This document shows positions 44,913-54,581 of a stretch of 64,000 nt of DNA, in pieces. Location: assembly GCA_947454485.1 (NCBI GenBank), contig CANGJJ010000001.1, positions 310,001 to 374,000 on the forward strand, given 5' to 3'. The notes beneath the pieces were generated by a model. It was not told the origin of the DNA and ran no database searches. It saw only the letters and a list, made by a program, of their open reading frames with translations. This DNA comes from Beijerinckiaceae bacterium (GTDB lineage Bacteria; Pseudomonadota; Alphaproteobacteria; Rhizobiales; Beijerinckiaceae). How positions within the stretch are numbered: position 1 is the stretch's first letter; each line of letters begins with the position of its first letter. The position numbers and the translations under genes are program-made.

Positions 44913-46001
44913 TCAGGCGAAATCGCCAGCCAGCTCGCGCGCACGGCGGCCTACAATATCGCTGATGCTGGAGAGCTTGTGCGCATCGCATTGCGCAATG
45001 AGCCCGCGCAGAATATCGCCCGGCAGCGTCACGCCTTTGAACACCAAAGATGAATAAAGCTGAATGAGGCTCGCGCCAGCTTCCATCTTGGTGAAGGCCG
45101 TGTCTGGACCATCAATACCGCCCGCGCCCACAATCGGGAATTGACCTTCCACGCGCAGCCAGGCGGCTGCGAGCATTTGTGTCGACAGATCAAACAAGGG
45201 CCGACCCGAAAGGCCACCAGCTTCGCGCGCTGTCTGTTGTTCGTGCAAGCTCGCAGGGCGCGTGATGGTCGTATTGCCAAGGATCAGCGCATCAATGCGG
45301 CGCTCACGCGCCACGCGCACAATGTCATCAAGGTCGCCGGGTGTGAGATCGGGCGCGATCTTCAAAAAGACAGGCTTGTAGCCATAGGCGCTGATCGCAG
45401 CATCGCGCGCATCCAGAACGCGTTTCAGCAAATCATCAAGCGCGGCGGCTTGCTGCAAATCGCGCAGGCCCGGCGTATTGGGCGAGGAGATGTTGCAGGT
45501 GAAATAGCTCGCGACATCTGCGAAGGCCTGAATGCCTTTCACATAATCACCCGCGCGATCGCTGGACTCTTTATTGGCACCAACATTCACGCCCACAAGG
45601 CCCGCGCGTTTGCCGCGCGCGACCAAGCGGCGATGGGGTGCATCATGTCCTTCGCTGTTAAAGCCAAGGCGATTGATGACGCCTTCATCAGCTGGCAGAC
45701 GGAACAAGCGCGGCTTGGGATTGCCGGGCTGGGGCAGCGGCGTGATCGTGCCAACTTCCACAAAGCCAAACCCCAGACGCAGCAAAGCATCCGGCACATC
45801 TGCGCCTTTGTCATAGCCAGCCGCCATGCCGAGCGGATTGGGGAAGGTGAGGCCGCAGGCTGATACTTCCAAACGCGGATCAGTGACCGCGAAAGACAAA
45901 GGTGGCATCAGCTTCAGAGCGAGTATCGACGCACCATGGGCCTGTTCTGGATCCATCGCCAGAAAAAGCGGCTGAATGAGTTTGGCGGCAAGAGAAATCA
46001 C
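44913..46001 (-). CDS. pyrD: Dihydroorotate dehydrogenase (quinone), class 2
   Basis: A 362-residue FMN enzyme oxidising dihydroorotate to orotate in pyrimidine synthesis, feeding electrons to quinone. Class 2 is indicated by the N-terminal membrane-binding helices (LIQPLFLAMDPEQAH) and catalytic Ser in TCNISSPNTPGLRDLQ; NPLGMAAGYDKGADV, GVNVGANK and ILGNTT are family motifs. The start overlaps the DUF952 stop (ATGA). Confidence 0.95.
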   Translation of the reverse strand: MISLAAKLIQPLFLAMDPEQAHGASILALKLMPPLSFAVTDPRLEVSACGLTFPNPLGMAAGYDKGADVPDALLRLGFGFVEVGTITPLPQPGNPKPRLFRLPADEGVINRLGFNSEGHDAPHRRLVARGKRAGLVGVNVGANKESSDRAGDYVKGIQAFADVASYFTCNISSPNTPGLRDLQQAAALDDLLKRVLDARDAAISAYGYKPVFLKIAPDLTPGDLDDIVRVARERRIDALILGNTTITRPASLHEQQTAREAGGLSGRPLFDLSTQMLAAAWLRVEGQFPIVGAGGIDGPDTAFTKMEAGASLIQLYSSLVFKGVTLPGDILRGLIAQCDAHKLSSISDIVGRRARELAGDFA

Positions 46002-46342
46002 GAGAGCAACTCCGACAGATCATGCGTGCCATTGGCAGCCATGGGCATGGGCTTCACCCAAAGCGCAGTGGCGCAGGGCAGGGGCGCATAAAGATGGGGA
46101 AAGAGCTGGCCGCCGCGCGAGGCCTCATAGCGCAGCGCAGGCCCAAGGGCCGCATCATCAAAAGCCACCAGCAAGAGATCATCCTGTCCGTGGAAATGTT
46201 TGTCGGCCGTCTCCTGCACCGTCTCCAGCGTGGAGAAATGGATATAGCCATCGGCGAGATCGACGGGCGCGCCGGCAAAGCTGCCGTTGGCCGCTGCCAT
46301 CGTCCAGAGCGAGCGGGGAACAATCTTGTAAATCAGGGTCAA
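45998..46342 (-). CDS. DUF952 domain protein
   Basis: A 114-residue protein matching DUF952, with YKIVPRSLW, DGYIHFST and a late VKPMPM. The family has a glutathione-transferase-unrelated small alpha/beta fold and unknown function, and often sits directly before pyrD as here. The start is taken as TTG at 46342, with GAGGA eight bases upstream; a longer frame up to 46471 has no ribosome binding site and an unrelated N-terminus. Confidence 0.8.
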   Translation of the reverse strand: MTLIYKIVPRSLWTMAAANGSFAGAPVDLADGYIHFSTLETVQETADKHFHGQDDLLLVAFDDAALGPALRYEASRGGQLFPHLYAPLPCATALWVKPMPMAANGTHDLSELLS

Positions 46343-46490
46343 AATGCGATTCCTCGGCGATTCCGTGGCACAAGTTGGCCGCACAGTATCGACGGCCCCC
46401 AGTTGAAACAACCACAGCGCGGCCACTTCCCTTGCGTCAGGGGCATGGGGAGACTTTCCCTTTCTCCCCATTGCCGTCCCCTCAACAAGA

Positions 46491-46500
46491 AGATATATCT
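46491..46500. promoter_or_regulatory. Palindrome upstream of the S24 repressor
   Basis: A perfect 10-base palindrome AGATATATCT in an otherwise GC-rich stretch, 48 bases before the repressor start. It could be an autoregulatory operator or a -10 region. No function can be shown from sequence. Confidence 0.35.
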
Positions 46501-46547
46501 CCTAACCTAGGAACAACATCCGGCCCCCCAGTAGATCCGAGGCTGCC

Positions 46548-47177
46548 ATGCTGACACATTCTCAGGTCTGGGCGGCCATTGACGCCCTTGCGCTCGCCCA
46601 TGGGACCACGGCCTCCGGCCTTGCCCGCCGCGCGGGGCTGGATTCCACCACATTCAACAAGTCGAAGCGCTCGTCGGGCAATGGCCGTTTGCGCTGGCCC
46701 TCGACCGAAAGCATTTCGAAAATCTTGGATGCGACCGGCACCAGCCTTGAAGAGTTTCTCGGGCTCGTGCGGCAGGGTGCGTCCTCCTCCATCCGCACCA
46801 TTCCCCTCATCGGCCTCGCGCAGGCTGGCACGGGTGGCTTTTTCGACGACGGTGGTTTCCCTGTGGGTGCGGGCTGGGATGAAGTCGTCTTTCCTGAGGC
46901 GGCAAGTTCACATGCCTATGCGCTCGAAATTGCGGGCGACTCGATGGTGCCTGTCTATCGTGATGGCGATGTCGTTGTGGTCGATCCCGAAGCCCCCATC
47001 CGGCGCGGCGACCGCGTCGTGGTGAAGACCATTGAGGGCGAGGTCCTCGCCAAAGAATTGCGCCGCCAGACGGCCAAGACGATTGAGTTGAAATCACTCA
47101 ATGCCGAACATGGCGACCGCAATTTCAATATGGAGCAAGTCGCCTGGGTCGCGCGCATCATTTGGGCGAGTCAGTAG
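46548..47177 (+). CDS. XRE-type repressor with S24 (LexA/CI-like) domain
   Basis: A 209-residue regulator. Residues 1 to ~75 form a helix-turn-helix resembling phage CI repressors (GTTASGLARRAGLDSTTFNKS). The C-terminal S24 domain has the catalytic Ser132 (AGDSMVPVYRDGD) and Lys169 (GEVLAKEL), and an Ala93-Gly94 pair at the usual cleavage position (GLAQAGTGG). Proteins of this kind are common single-copy chromosomal regulators in Rhizobiales. No phage genes adjoin it. Whether it self-cleaves in DNA damage is unknown. Confidence 0.85.
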   Translation: MLTHSQVWAAIDALALAHGTTASGLARRAGLDSTTFNKSKRSSGNGRLRWPSTESISKILDATGTSLEEFLGLVRQGASSSIRTIPLIGLAQAGTGGFFDDGGFPVGAGWDEVVFPEAASSHAYALEIAGDSMVPVYRDGDVVVVDPEAPIRRGDRVVVKTIEGEVLAKELRRQTAKTIELKSLNAEHGDRNFNMEQVAWVARIIWASQ

Positions 47178-47185
47178 CGCTTTAT

Positions 47186-47340
47186 CCTTCTCCCAGTGGG
47201 AGAAGGTGCCCGCAGATGCGGGCGGATGAGGGGATCGGGAGCTAGACGAGAAAAGCGCACCCTGTGTTGTGCCTTTCTGTGAGGGGCGCGATCCCCGCCT
47301 CAGTCGGCATCCGCCGACAGCTCCTCCCACTGGGAGGAGC
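47186..47340 (-). repeat. Palindromic intergenic repeat, copy 3 (inverted)
   Basis: The reverse complement carries the same arms as 9966-10089 and 16102-16253, with a different centre. It fills the gap between the S24 repressor and the converging lysK stop and could form a strong hairpin in either transcript. Confidence 0.85.
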
Positions 47341-47371
47341 AGCGCCCCTTCTTGGTTGGCGAGAGCGGGTC

Positions 47372-49090
47372 CTAGTTTCCCCGCTTCGCCAAAAAGGCCT
47401 CATGCTCTGCGGCAAGCTCACCGTTGAGAGCCTTGGCAATCAGAGCGCGCGTTTCCTTCACGCCATAGAGCGCAACGAAAGAGCCAAAGCGCGGTCCGCG
47501 TTGTTCGCCCAGTAGAACCCGGTAGAGCATGTTGAACCAATCATTCGACACGCCGGGACGCTCAGGCGTTGCACCTTTGGCTTTCAAATCTTGATAGCGC
47601 GGAATAGGACGCGCGACATCATAGAGCGCGGTCTGGATGTCTTCTGCGCTCGCGCCTTCTGGCAAAGCGGCCAGCATCGCATCCAGCTTGGCGAGTGCAT
47701 CGCGCTCAACATCATCGGCGACATGATAGGTCTTCTGCGGGCGCACGAAGTCGCGGAAATAAGCCACCGCATAGCCCACCATCGCATCAAGTGTGGGATG
47801 GGTCGCGGCCGAGACGCCGGGTGCATAGCGGCGCAAAAAGGCCCACAGAACCTGCGGATCTTCACTATTGGCGACAGCTGCCAGATTGAGCAGCATGGCA
47901 AAGGAGATCTGCGTCCCAGCTCCTTCTTCGCCAGCGTGATGCAGCACTTCGGGCTCAGGTGGCTCACCATTGTGAATATGCCATGCGGGATTGCTCAGGC
48001 GACCGCGCCAATCCTGACGCTGATAGCCGCCGAGGAATTGCAGATATTCATCCACCGCGCGCGGGATCACATCAAAATGCAGGCGCTTGGCCTCGCGCGG
48101 CTTTTGGAACATGAAGAGTGCGAGACTCTGCGGGCTCGCATAGGTCAGCCATTCATCAATCGTCAGGCCATTGCCCTTCGACTTTGAAATCTTCTGTCCC
48201 TTCTCATCGAGGAACAATTCATAGTTGAAGCCTTCGGGCGGGGTGCCATCGAGGGCGCGCACGATATTGCTCGACAGTTTCACCGAGTCGATGAGATCCT
48301 TGCCGGCCATTTCGTAATCGACATTCAGCGCATACCAGCGCATCGCCCAATCAGGCTTCCACTGCAATTTGCAATGACCGCCGGTGACGAGGGTCTCAAA
48401 GGCTTCGTTGGTGTCAGGATCGCGCCAGACAATCGTGCCAGCCTTCGCATCCATCTTCTCAATTGGCACCTGCATCACAACGCCAGTCTTGGGATGAATG
48501 GGCAGGAAGGGCGAGTAGGTTGAGGCGCGCTCAGCCCGCAGCGATGGCAGCATGATTGCCTGCACATCTTCAAACCGTGCGAGCATATGCAGCAGGGCCG
48601 CATCAAACCGACCCGATGTGTAATAATCGGTCGAAGAGGCGAATTCATATTTGAAGCCGAACTGATCAAGAAAGGCGCGCAGCATGGCATTGTTGTGATG
48701 CGCGAAGCTCTCGAATTTGTTGAACGGATCGGGAATGCGCGTCAGCGGCTTGCCCAGATGCTGCGTGAGCATCTCTTTATTGGGTACATTGTCCGGCACT
48801 TTGCGCAGGCCATCCATGTCATCGGAGAAGGCGAGCAAGCGCGTGGGGATTTTGCCGCCGGTCAGCACTTCAAAAGCATGACGCACCATGCTGGTGCGCG
48901 CGACTTCGCCGAAGGTGCCGATATGGGGCAGACCCGATGGGCCATAGCCTGTCTCGAACAGCACTTGCTTTTGTCCTGTCCGCTCGACGCGGGCCACGAG
49001 CTTGCGCGCTTCTTCGAAGGGCCAGGCAGCCGATGTGAGGGCGGCGTCGTGAAGCGTCTGCGGGGCAGCCGCTGGGGTCGAGGCGGACAT
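47372..49090 (-). CDS. lysK: Lysine--tRNA ligase, class I
   Basis: A 572-residue class I lysyl-tRNA synthetase with the HIGH-like GPSGLPHIG (His56) and KMSKS-like KISKSKG (from Lys300). The class I enzyme replaces class II LysS in most alphaproteobacteria. ATG at 49090 has AAGGA six bases upstream; a longer frame to 49141 is in frame but unsupported and runs up to the neighbouring glycosyltransferase stop. Confidence 0.95.
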   Translation of the reverse strand: MSASTPAAAPQTLHDAALTSAAWPFEEARKLVARVERTGQKQVLFETGYGPSGLPHIGTFGEVARTSMVRHAFEVLTGGKIPTRLLAFSDDMDGLRKVPDNVPNKEMLTQHLGKPLTRIPDPFNKFESFAHHNNAMLRAFLDQFGFKYEFASSTDYYTSGRFDAALLHMLARFEDVQAIMLPSLRAERASTYSPFLPIHPKTGVVMQVPIEKMDAKAGTIVWRDPDTNEAFETLVTGGHCKLQWKPDWAMRWYALNVDYEMAGKDLIDSVKLSSNIVRALDGTPPEGFNYELFLDEKGQKISKSKGNGLTIDEWLTYASPQSLALFMFQKPREAKRLHFDVIPRAVDEYLQFLGGYQRQDWRGRLSNPAWHIHNGEPPEPEVLHHAGEEGAGTQISFAMLLNLAAVANSEDPQVLWAFLRRYAPGVSAATHPTLDAMVGYAVAYFRDFVRPQKTYHVADDVERDALAKLDAMLAALPEGASAEDIQTALYDVARPIPRYQDLKAKGATPERPGVSNDWFNMLYRVLLGEQRGPRFGSFVALYGVKETRALIAKALNGELAAEHEAFLAKRGN

Positions 49091-49142
49091 CGTCAATCCT
49101 TGCGAGGAGGCAGTGCCAAAGACGGCGGAAAGCGGCGGCACA

Positions 49143-50651
49143 CTAGGCAGCAGGGTCGGTCAGGTCAACCGAGCCTTGCTTGCCGCGCAGGGAATGCACC
49201 GCCAATCCATGATCGGTTTTATCCCAGTAATGCGGGCGGCGGATATAGTCCACGATGCCCAGCAGTGCCGCATAGCTTAGCAGCGTATAATAGGCAGGCA
49301 GGAGCGGCAGCCAGATGAGCAGATGCTGCAAGCCCCGCTTGCGCGCCCCTAGCCACAAAGGGATGACGGCCACCAAAGCACCTGCTGCCGCAATGAGGCA
49401 CCATAGAAGTGAGGCGGCAGTATCGAGCGCAGTGACAGGCTGCAGCAGTGAGCCGAGCAGCGCATCAAAGATAAAGAGCCCCATGAGCCAAATGCCAACC
49501 AGCGGACCCAAGACGCCGCCGAGCAGCAGAATGACAATCGACAGCGCGCGCACCAAGCCCAGCTCCCCTATGAGGCGTCCGGGATGGCGCAGCAAGACGA
49601 TCAAAGTCTGCAGCCAGCCTTTCATCCAACGCTTGCGTTGGCTGATCCATGCATCACGCACTGCCGGGGCTTCTTCATCAGTGGGGCAGGCCAAAGTGCC
49701 AACTGCAAAACCGCTGCGTGCCAGCCGCACACCCATATCGGCATCTTCGGTGACATTCCACGCATCCCATCCGCATAACTGACGCAGCACCGTGGTGCGG
49801 AAGTGGTTGGATGTGCCACCCAATGGAACCGGCAAACCCAGATCAGCAAGGCCAGGATCCAGAAGATCAAAGAGCGCAGCATATTCGAGCGCGAAGATGG
49901 CCGCGATCCAGCTGTCATCGGCATTGTCGATATGCAGCGGACATTGCACGCATGCGAGATTTTGCGGCGCGCGTGCAAAGAAAGCCGCGACCTGCCGCAA
50001 TTGCTGTGGGTCTGGGTTATCTTCTGCATCATAGATGGTGGTGAGATCGCCGCGCGCCAGCCCCAGACCAATATTAAGCGCGCGCGGCTTTGTTTGTGGT
50101 TCGCCTTTGGGCGCGATGACAAGCGTGACATGGGCGCCAAGCGCCAAGCTGTGAAGCGCTATGCGAGTCTCTTGATCTTCCTCTTCGAGCAGCAACAAAA
50201 TTTGCAAGCGCTCGCGTGGATAAGACAGGCGCTCAAGCGCCTCCATGAGGCGTGGCACGATGGCAGCTTCGTGAAACAAAGGCACCAGAAGCGTGTAAGA
50301 GGGCAGATCTTCCTCTGCCAGGCTCGGGGCAAAATTCTCGCGCAGTGCGAGCCCTGCTTTGAGTGCGAGCAAACGCAAAGCCAAAGCGCCGCCCATCGGC
50401 ACAGCGAGCGCAAGGCCTGCACAAAGTGCGTAAAAGCCACCCAAGCTGCGCAACAGGCAAAAGCTGAGCAGCAGGCTGATCAGACAGAGTGCAAGAGAAA
50501 GGCGCGGTAGAACACGCGCACTGAGTTCAGGCTCAGCATGCCACAGAGCCTCACTCGCTGCCTGAGCTGCTGCAACCTCCATGATCGTGGTTGCAGCTCG
50601 CGCGCCAGTCAGGGCAAGATCGGGCGGCGGGAACTTTCTTTCTTGGGACAT
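49143..50651 (-). CDS. Family 2 glycosyltransferase (membrane-bound, processive-type)
   Basis: A 502-residue inner-membrane glycosyltransferase. Two helices near residues 50-95 precede a GT2 domain ([17 protein letters not shown]; donor site Asp in TIYDAEDN; acceptor region VTEDADMG; and QRKRWMKGW, the QxxRW motif of processive enzymes), followed by about five C-terminal helices. No acyltransferase, c-di-GMP binding protein or export gene is adjacent, so product and acceptor are unknown. Start uncertain: ATG 50651 or 50582; neither has a clear ribosome binding site. Confidence 0.87.
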   Translation of the reverse strand: MSQERKFPPPDLALTGARAATTIMEVAAAQAASEALWHAEPELSARVLPRLSLALCLISLLLSFCLLRSLGGFYALCAGLALAVPMGGALALRLLALKAGLALRENFAPSLAEEDLPSYTLLVPLFHEAAIVPRLMEALERLSYPRERLQILLLLEEEDQETRIALHSLALGAHVTLVIAPKGEPQTKPRALNIGLGLARGDLTTIYDAEDNPDPQQLRQVAAFFARAPQNLACVQCPLHIDNADDSWIAAIFALEYAALFDLLDPGLADLGLPVPLGGTSNHFRTTVLRQLCGWDAWNVTEDADMGVRLARSGFAVGTLACPTDEEAPAVRDAWISQRKRWMKGWLQTLIVLLRHPGRLIGELGLVRALSIVILLLGGVLGPLVGIWLMGLFIFDALLGSLLQPVTALDTAASLLWCLIAAAGALVAVIPLWLGARKRGLQHLLIWLPLLPAYYTLLSYAALLGIVDYIRRPHYWDKTDHGLAVHSLRGKQGSVDLTDPAA

Positions 50652-50689
50652 GGTGGATGGATAGCGGGCAAATAGTAAAGCTCAAGTTG

Positions 50690-51514
50690 ATGAGGGCCGC
50701 TGCGCTGGCGCTCAGCCTCTTGGGCTTGTCCATACCCGCTGGAGCTAACGAGACCTTCGTCCCCAATCACTGGGATCCGCAGCTGCGGCTTGAGCGTCCT
50801 GATCTGGGTGGCCTTCGTCTCATTCGCTTCATCACCGAGGATGATTATCCCCCCTTCGAATTTGCTCTGCCTGATGGAACATTGAGCGGCTTTAATGTGG
50901 AGCTTGCGCGCGCGCTGTGTGAAGAGCTGCGGGTGCAATGCACGGTGCAGCCGCGCCGTTGGGACACGATTTTGGAGTCTGTGCAGCAAGGTCGCGGCGA
51001 TGCAGCCATTGCTTCCATCGCTATGACGCCTGCCAATCGTGCGCGCGTTGCTTTCACTGCGCCTTATTACAAAACGCCTGCCCGTTTTGTTGCGCGTCAA
51101 TCAACCGAACTGAATGCGGCAACACCTGAAGCGCTGCGCGCGCGCAATGTTGGTGTTGTGGGCCGCACTGCGCATGAGGCTTTTCTGCGCGCTTTCTTCC
51201 CGCAGGTCTCCCTGCGCAGCTATGAGACAACAAGCGCCCTGCGCTCAGCTCTCAAGCGCGGCGAAGTGGATTTTGCTTTTGGCGATGGCGTGTCATTCGC
51301 CGTCTGGCTCAACAGCACCGATGCCTCGGGCTGCTGCGCCTTTCGCGGCGGGCCTTTCACAGAGTCGCGTTATTTTGGCGAAGGCGTGGGCATAGCGGTG
51401 CGCAAGGATAATGTGGCACTGCGCCGCGCGCTCGACCATGGCTTGAAGCGGCTGGCCGAACGCGGCATCTATGGCGAGCTTTATTTGAAATATTTCCCGA
51501 TCAGCTTTTACTGA
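50690..51514 (+). CDS. Family 3 extracellular solute-binding protein
   Basis: A 274-residue periplasmic amino-acid-type binding protein. The signal peptide is MRAAALALSLLGLSIPAGANE. Typical SBP_bac_3 features are FITEDDYPPFEFALPDGTL, GFNVELARALCEEL, RWDTILESVQQGRGDAAIAS and a final GIYGELYLKYF. ATG 50690 gives a standard signal peptide; ATG 50657 would add 11 residues and leave only 5 bases to the divergent glycosyltransferase start. No permease gene is adjacent. Confidence 0.85.
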   Translation: MRAAALALSLLGLSIPAGANETFVPNHWDPQLRLERPDLGGLRLIRFITEDDYPPFEFALPDGTLSGFNVELARALCEELRVQCTVQPRRWDTILESVQQGRGDAAIASIAMTPANRARVAFTAPYYKTPARFVARQSTELNAATPEALRARNVGVVGRTAHEAFLRAFFPQVSLRSYETTSALRSALKRGEVDFAFGDGVSFAVWLNSTDASGCCAFRGGPFTESRYFGEGVGIAVRKDNVALRRALDHGLKRLAERGIYGELYLKYFPISFY

Positions 51515-52099
51515 TCACATCCATTTGCGCAGCTCTTTAAGCGCCACATCATCGTCGCCAATATTCAGTGGGCCAACAAAGCGCATCTGCTTGTCCATCA
51601 GATAGACAATAGCGCTATGGTCCATTGTATAGGGGCCACCATCTGCGCCGGGGACTTTGCGCGCGAAGACGCGATAGGCTTTGAGCATGGGCTCCAGCTG
51701 CGCTTGCGTGCCCGTGAGGCCGCGAATGCGCGGATCAAAGCTCGACAGATAATCGCGCAGCAATTCGGCTGTATCGCGCTCTGGATCGACCGTGACGAAG
51801 GCGCCATTGATTTTGGCGTTATCGCCCAATTTCTTGAAGAGCTGCGTCACTTCAAACAAAGTCGTGGGGCAAACATCCGGGCAATGTGTGTAGCCAAAGA
51901 AGATGACAGTGGGTGCGCCCTTCAAATCATCTTGCGTGATGCTGCGTCCATTTTGATCTGTGAGCTGGAAGGGGCCGCCGATAGACGAGGGCGGCGGTGC
52001 GCCCGGGCCAGAAAAGGTCAGCCAAGCTGCAGCCAGCACGAGAACCATGCCGAAGGCAATCACAAGGCTTGGCAGCAACAGGCGTTTGTCGAAGCTCAT
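51515..52099 (-). CDS. SCO1/SenC family copper chaperone
   Basis: A 194-residue membrane-anchored thioredoxin-fold protein. One N-terminal helix (LPSLVIAFGMVLVLAAAWLTF) is followed by the copper-binding CPDVC (Cys73, Cys77) and His161 (TMDHSAIVYLMD). SCO proteins deliver copper to the CuA site of cytochrome c oxidase or act as thiol reductants. No oxidase genes are near. The small membrane protein upstream is 7 bases away and probably co-transcribed. Confidence 0.92.
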   Translation of the reverse strand: MSFDKRLLLPSLVIAFGMVLVLAAAWLTFSGPGAPPPSSIGGPFQLTDQNGRSITQDDLKGAPTVIFFGYTHCPDVCPTTLFEVTQLFKKLGDNAKINGAFVTVDPERDTAELLRDYLSSFDPRIRGLTGTQAQLEPMLKAYRVFARKVPGADGGPYTMDHSAIVYLMDKQMRFVGPLNIGDDDVALKELRKWM

Positions 52100-52106
52100 G
52101 CAGACC

Positions 52107-52283
52107 TCAGAAGAAACAGCTCTGGGCGAAGGTCAGCATGTCCATAAAGATGATTGAGCCGAAACGCCACCACAGAAGCCCCGCTGCCACGGTCATAAGG
52201 CCGCAGGCGATCAGCGCAGCCTTCACAAGAGGGCGCGGATCAAAGGCCGGAGCGTCATCGGACGGCAGGTCGGGCGTTGTCAT
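52107..52283 (-). CDS. Small single-pass membrane protein upstream of SCO
   Basis: A 58-residue protein with an acidic N-terminus (MTTPDLPSDDAPAFDPRPLV) and one transmembrane helix (ALIACGLMTVAAGLLWW). Such tiny proteins often precede an SCO gene in Rhizobiales. Function unknown. ATG at 52283 is used; eight more residues are in frame upstream. Confidence 0.65.
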   Translation of the reverse strand: MTTPDLPSDDAPAFDPRPLVKAALIACGLMTVAAGLLWWRFGSIIFMDMLTFAQSCFF

Positions 52284-52376
52284 AGGCGCATTATAGATCA
52301 GTAGCATTGGGCCGCAAAGGACAGCCTCACGGCAAGCTGTGTCTGAGTTAAGTTCAGTTGATCAAAAGGGTTTTGC

Positions 52377-53498
52377 TTATTTGAAGTGTTTGGAGAGCTT
52401 CAGGCCTTGCGCCTGATAATTCGAGCCAAGCCCGCTGCCATAAAGTTGGCGCGGCAGTTCGGCCATGCGTTCATAAACGAGGCGACCGACGATCTGTTCG
52501 TGCTCAAGAATGAAGGGCACATCATGCGAGCGCACTTCCAGCACAGCGCGCGCACCAGAACCGCCCGCCTCAGCTGCACCAAAGCCCGGATCAAAGAAGC
52601 CTGCATAGTGAACGCGGAACTCACCGACGAGCGGATCAAAAGGCGTCATCTCAGCGGCATGATCGGGGGGAACGCGCACTGCTTCCTTAGAGGCGAGAAT
52701 ATAGAATTCGCCGGGATCAAGAACGAGTGCGGGCGTACCATCCGCGCGCGCATCACTATAGATCGGCTCCCAATAAGCGCGCTGATCGCAAGCTGCGACC
52801 TTATCAACATCAATGAGACCCGTGTGGCGCTTGGCGCGATAGCCAACGATCTTGTCAGTGCCAAAGCCCGCCAGATCAATCGAGACCGCCACGCCATTGT
52901 GGAAAGAGGGATTGCTCGATGTGACGATGGGCTCGCGTTCATGCAAAGCGCGGTGGCCCTCATTGTCGAGCGGCGCGCCGCCATTGCGGAAGCGGATCTG
53001 CGACAGGCGCGAGCCTTGGCGCGCCAGAATGGGGAATGTCTTGGGCGAGATCTCCGCAAAGAGGGGACCTTTGTAGCCCGGTGCAATCGTATCAAAAGCG
53101 CGCGTGCCATCGGCAATGACGCGGGTGAAGACGTCGATGCGGCCGGTCGAGCTTTTGGGATTGGCAGCGGCGCTGAGCTGCGGCGGCAGATCCAGCGATT
53201 CCATCAGTTCGGCGACATAGACACAGTTGGTCTCGAGCACCGCGCCATTGGTCAGATCAATCTCATGCAGGCGCAGATCTTCGACGCGCTGCATTACGGT
53301 GGCGCCTGTGCCGGGCAGGAAGCTGGCGCGCATACGCCAGGCGCGCGCGCCAAGGCGCAGGTCGAGCGAGGCAGGCTGGATCTGGCCGGTGGCAAAAGGG
53401 GCCGCCTTGCGGATGAGCCCAGCCTCGGCCATGGCCGCGATCTGGTGTTCTGCAAGAATGCCGCAGCCTGACAGCCAAGGAGAAGTCGCGGTGTTCAA
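52377..53498 (-). CDS. dcd: 2'-deoxycytidine 5'-triphosphate deaminase (long alphaproteobacterial form)
   Basis: A 373-residue protein of the DCD/dUTPase fold, about twice the usual ~190 residues because two related halves are fused. The N-terminal half has QIQPASLDLRLGARAWRM and the core motif NPKSSTGRIDVFTRV; the second half repeats the fold (VAVSIDLAG ... FEFRVHYAGFFDPGFG-like). It makes dUTP from dCTP in thymidylate supply. This long form is normal for Rhizobiales. Monocistronic. Confidence 0.88.
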   Translation of the reverse strand: MNTATSPWLSGCGILAEHQIAAMAEAGLIRKAAPFATGQIQPASLDLRLGARAWRMRASFLPGTGATVMQRVEDLRLHEIDLTNGAVLETNCVYVAELMESLDLPPQLSAAANPKSSTGRIDVFTRVIADGTRAFDTIAPGYKGPLFAEISPKTFPILARQGSRLSQIRFRNGGAPLDNEGHRALHEREPIVTSSNPSFHNGVAVSIDLAGFGTDKIVGYRAKRHTGLIDVDKVAACDQRAYWEPIYSDARADGTPALVLDPGEFYILASKEAVRVPPDHAAEMTPFDPLVGEFRVHYAGFFDPGFGAAEAGGSGARAVLEVRSHDVPFILEHEQIVGRLVYERMAELPRQLYGSGLGSNYQAQGLKLSKHFK

Positions 53499-53609
53499 GG
53501 CCTGATCCTTCCGGGTGAACCTGAAGGTTGGTAGCCCAAGGGCGGGGGCAGGCCAAGCACGGCTCGCTCAAACGCCAGATCGCCCCAAGGTCCCTTGGGG
53601 AAAAGTCGC

Positions 53610-54080
53610 TCAGCGGAGGTTTTTCACGAGGGCGAGCTCGGTTTCGGCGAAAGCGTCGCCCTCCTCCTCCTCCAGCTGATAGCCCCGGCCGAGGAAGAAC
53701 TCGCGGGCGGTTTCGGTGCTGGTCAGGCTCATCCGCTCCACTATGCCGCCCCGGCAGGTCTCTTCCATCTGCTTCAAAAGTGCATGGGTGACGCCTTGAA
53801 AGCGCAGGGCGGGCTCGACATAAGCGAGCAGAATCTCCCCATAATCACTGACCGCGCCCACCCCTGCCATGACCCCATCGCGCTCAGCAATGAACACATG
53901 GGTGCCGGGATTGGTGATCCAGAAGGCCATATTCTCTGGGGTCTTGTTGCAGAGCCAGCCCTCTAGCGTCAGGGCATCGCCCCCATGATCCTGCTTGCAC
54001 AGGTCAAGGATGGAGCGGCGGATCAGGTCGCAGGCGGCCTGCGCATCTCCTTCTTCAGCCTTGCGAATACTCACCGCCAC
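53610..54080 (-). CDS. GNAT-family N-acetyltransferase
   Basis: A 156-residue acetyltransferase with SIRKAEEGDAQAACDLIRRSI at the start, the acetyl-CoA region around LLAYVEPALRFQGVTHALLKQME and MSLTSTETAREFFLGRGYQ at the end. GTG at 54080 has GGAGG close upstream; longer frames overlap apaG on the other strand and have no family similarity. Substrate unknown. It is divergent from apaG. Confidence 0.82.
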   Translation of the reverse strand: MAVSIRKAEEGDAQAACDLIRRSILDLCKQDHGGDALTLEGWLCNKTPENMAFWITNPGTHVFIAERDGVMAGVGAVSDYGEILLAYVEPALRFQGVTHALLKQMEETCRGGIVERMSLTSTETAREFFLGRGYQLEEEEGDAFAETELALVKNLR

Positions 54081-54179
54081 GAAAGCCTCCTGCCTTTGCT
54101 TCTGCGGTCTCAGATAGGGGGCAGGGGCGGGCGCGCGCAAGGGCTCGACGCGGAGGCTCACCTCCGGCACAATATGGGC

Positions 54180-54572
54180 ATGTACAAAGCCACGACCCAA
54201 AATATCGAGATCACCGTCGAGCCGGACTTTATCGAGGATCGCTCCGATCCCGCGCAGGGCCGTTTCTTCTGGTCCTATACGATCGAGATCGCCAATCGCA
54301 GCGAACGCACCGTGCAGCTCGTCTCGCGCCACTGGCGCATCATGGATGCACAGGGCCGCCTTGAAGAAGTCAAAGGCGCTGGCGTTGTCGGCGAACAGCC
54401 GATTTTGCGTGAAGGCGAGAGCTTTTCTTACACCTCAGGCTGCCCGCTCACCACGCCGTCGGGCTTCATGGTTGGCAGCTATCAGATGGTGGATGAGGCG
54501 GGTGATTCTTTTGAGGTCGAGATCCCGGCCTTTTCTCTCGACAGTCCCCATATGCCCCGCGTCCTCAACTGA
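54180..54572 (+). CDS. apaG: ApaG protein (DUF525)
   Basis: A 130-residue ApaG-domain protein with MYKATTQNIEITVEP, FFWSYTIEIANRS, VQLVSRHWRIMDAQG, VVGEQPIL and FSYTSGCPLTTPSGFMVGSY. The fold is an immunoglobulin-like sandwich; links to Co2+/Mg2+ tolerance and Ap4A metabolism are reported for the family, but the role is unsettled. ATG at 54174 is also possible. The deacetylase gene follows after 9 bases. Confidence 0.93.
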   Translation: MYKATTQNIEITVEPDFIEDRSDPAQGRFFWSYTIEIANRSERTVQLVSRHWRIMDAQGRLEEVKGAGVVGEQPILREGESFSYTSGCPLTTPSGFMVGSYQMVDEAGDSFEVEIPAFSLDSPHMPRVLN

Positions 54573-54581
54573 GGCTTGCCT

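Noticed and set aside
46548..47177. Prophage repressor marking a phage remnant
   Set aside because: No other phage gene, integrase or composition change adjoins it. Neighbours are pyrD, DUF952 and lysK.
52377..53498. An accidental gene fusion in dCTP deaminase because of its double length
   Set aside because: The long two-half form is the normal one in Rhizobiales relatives, so it is not a novelty or an assembly error.
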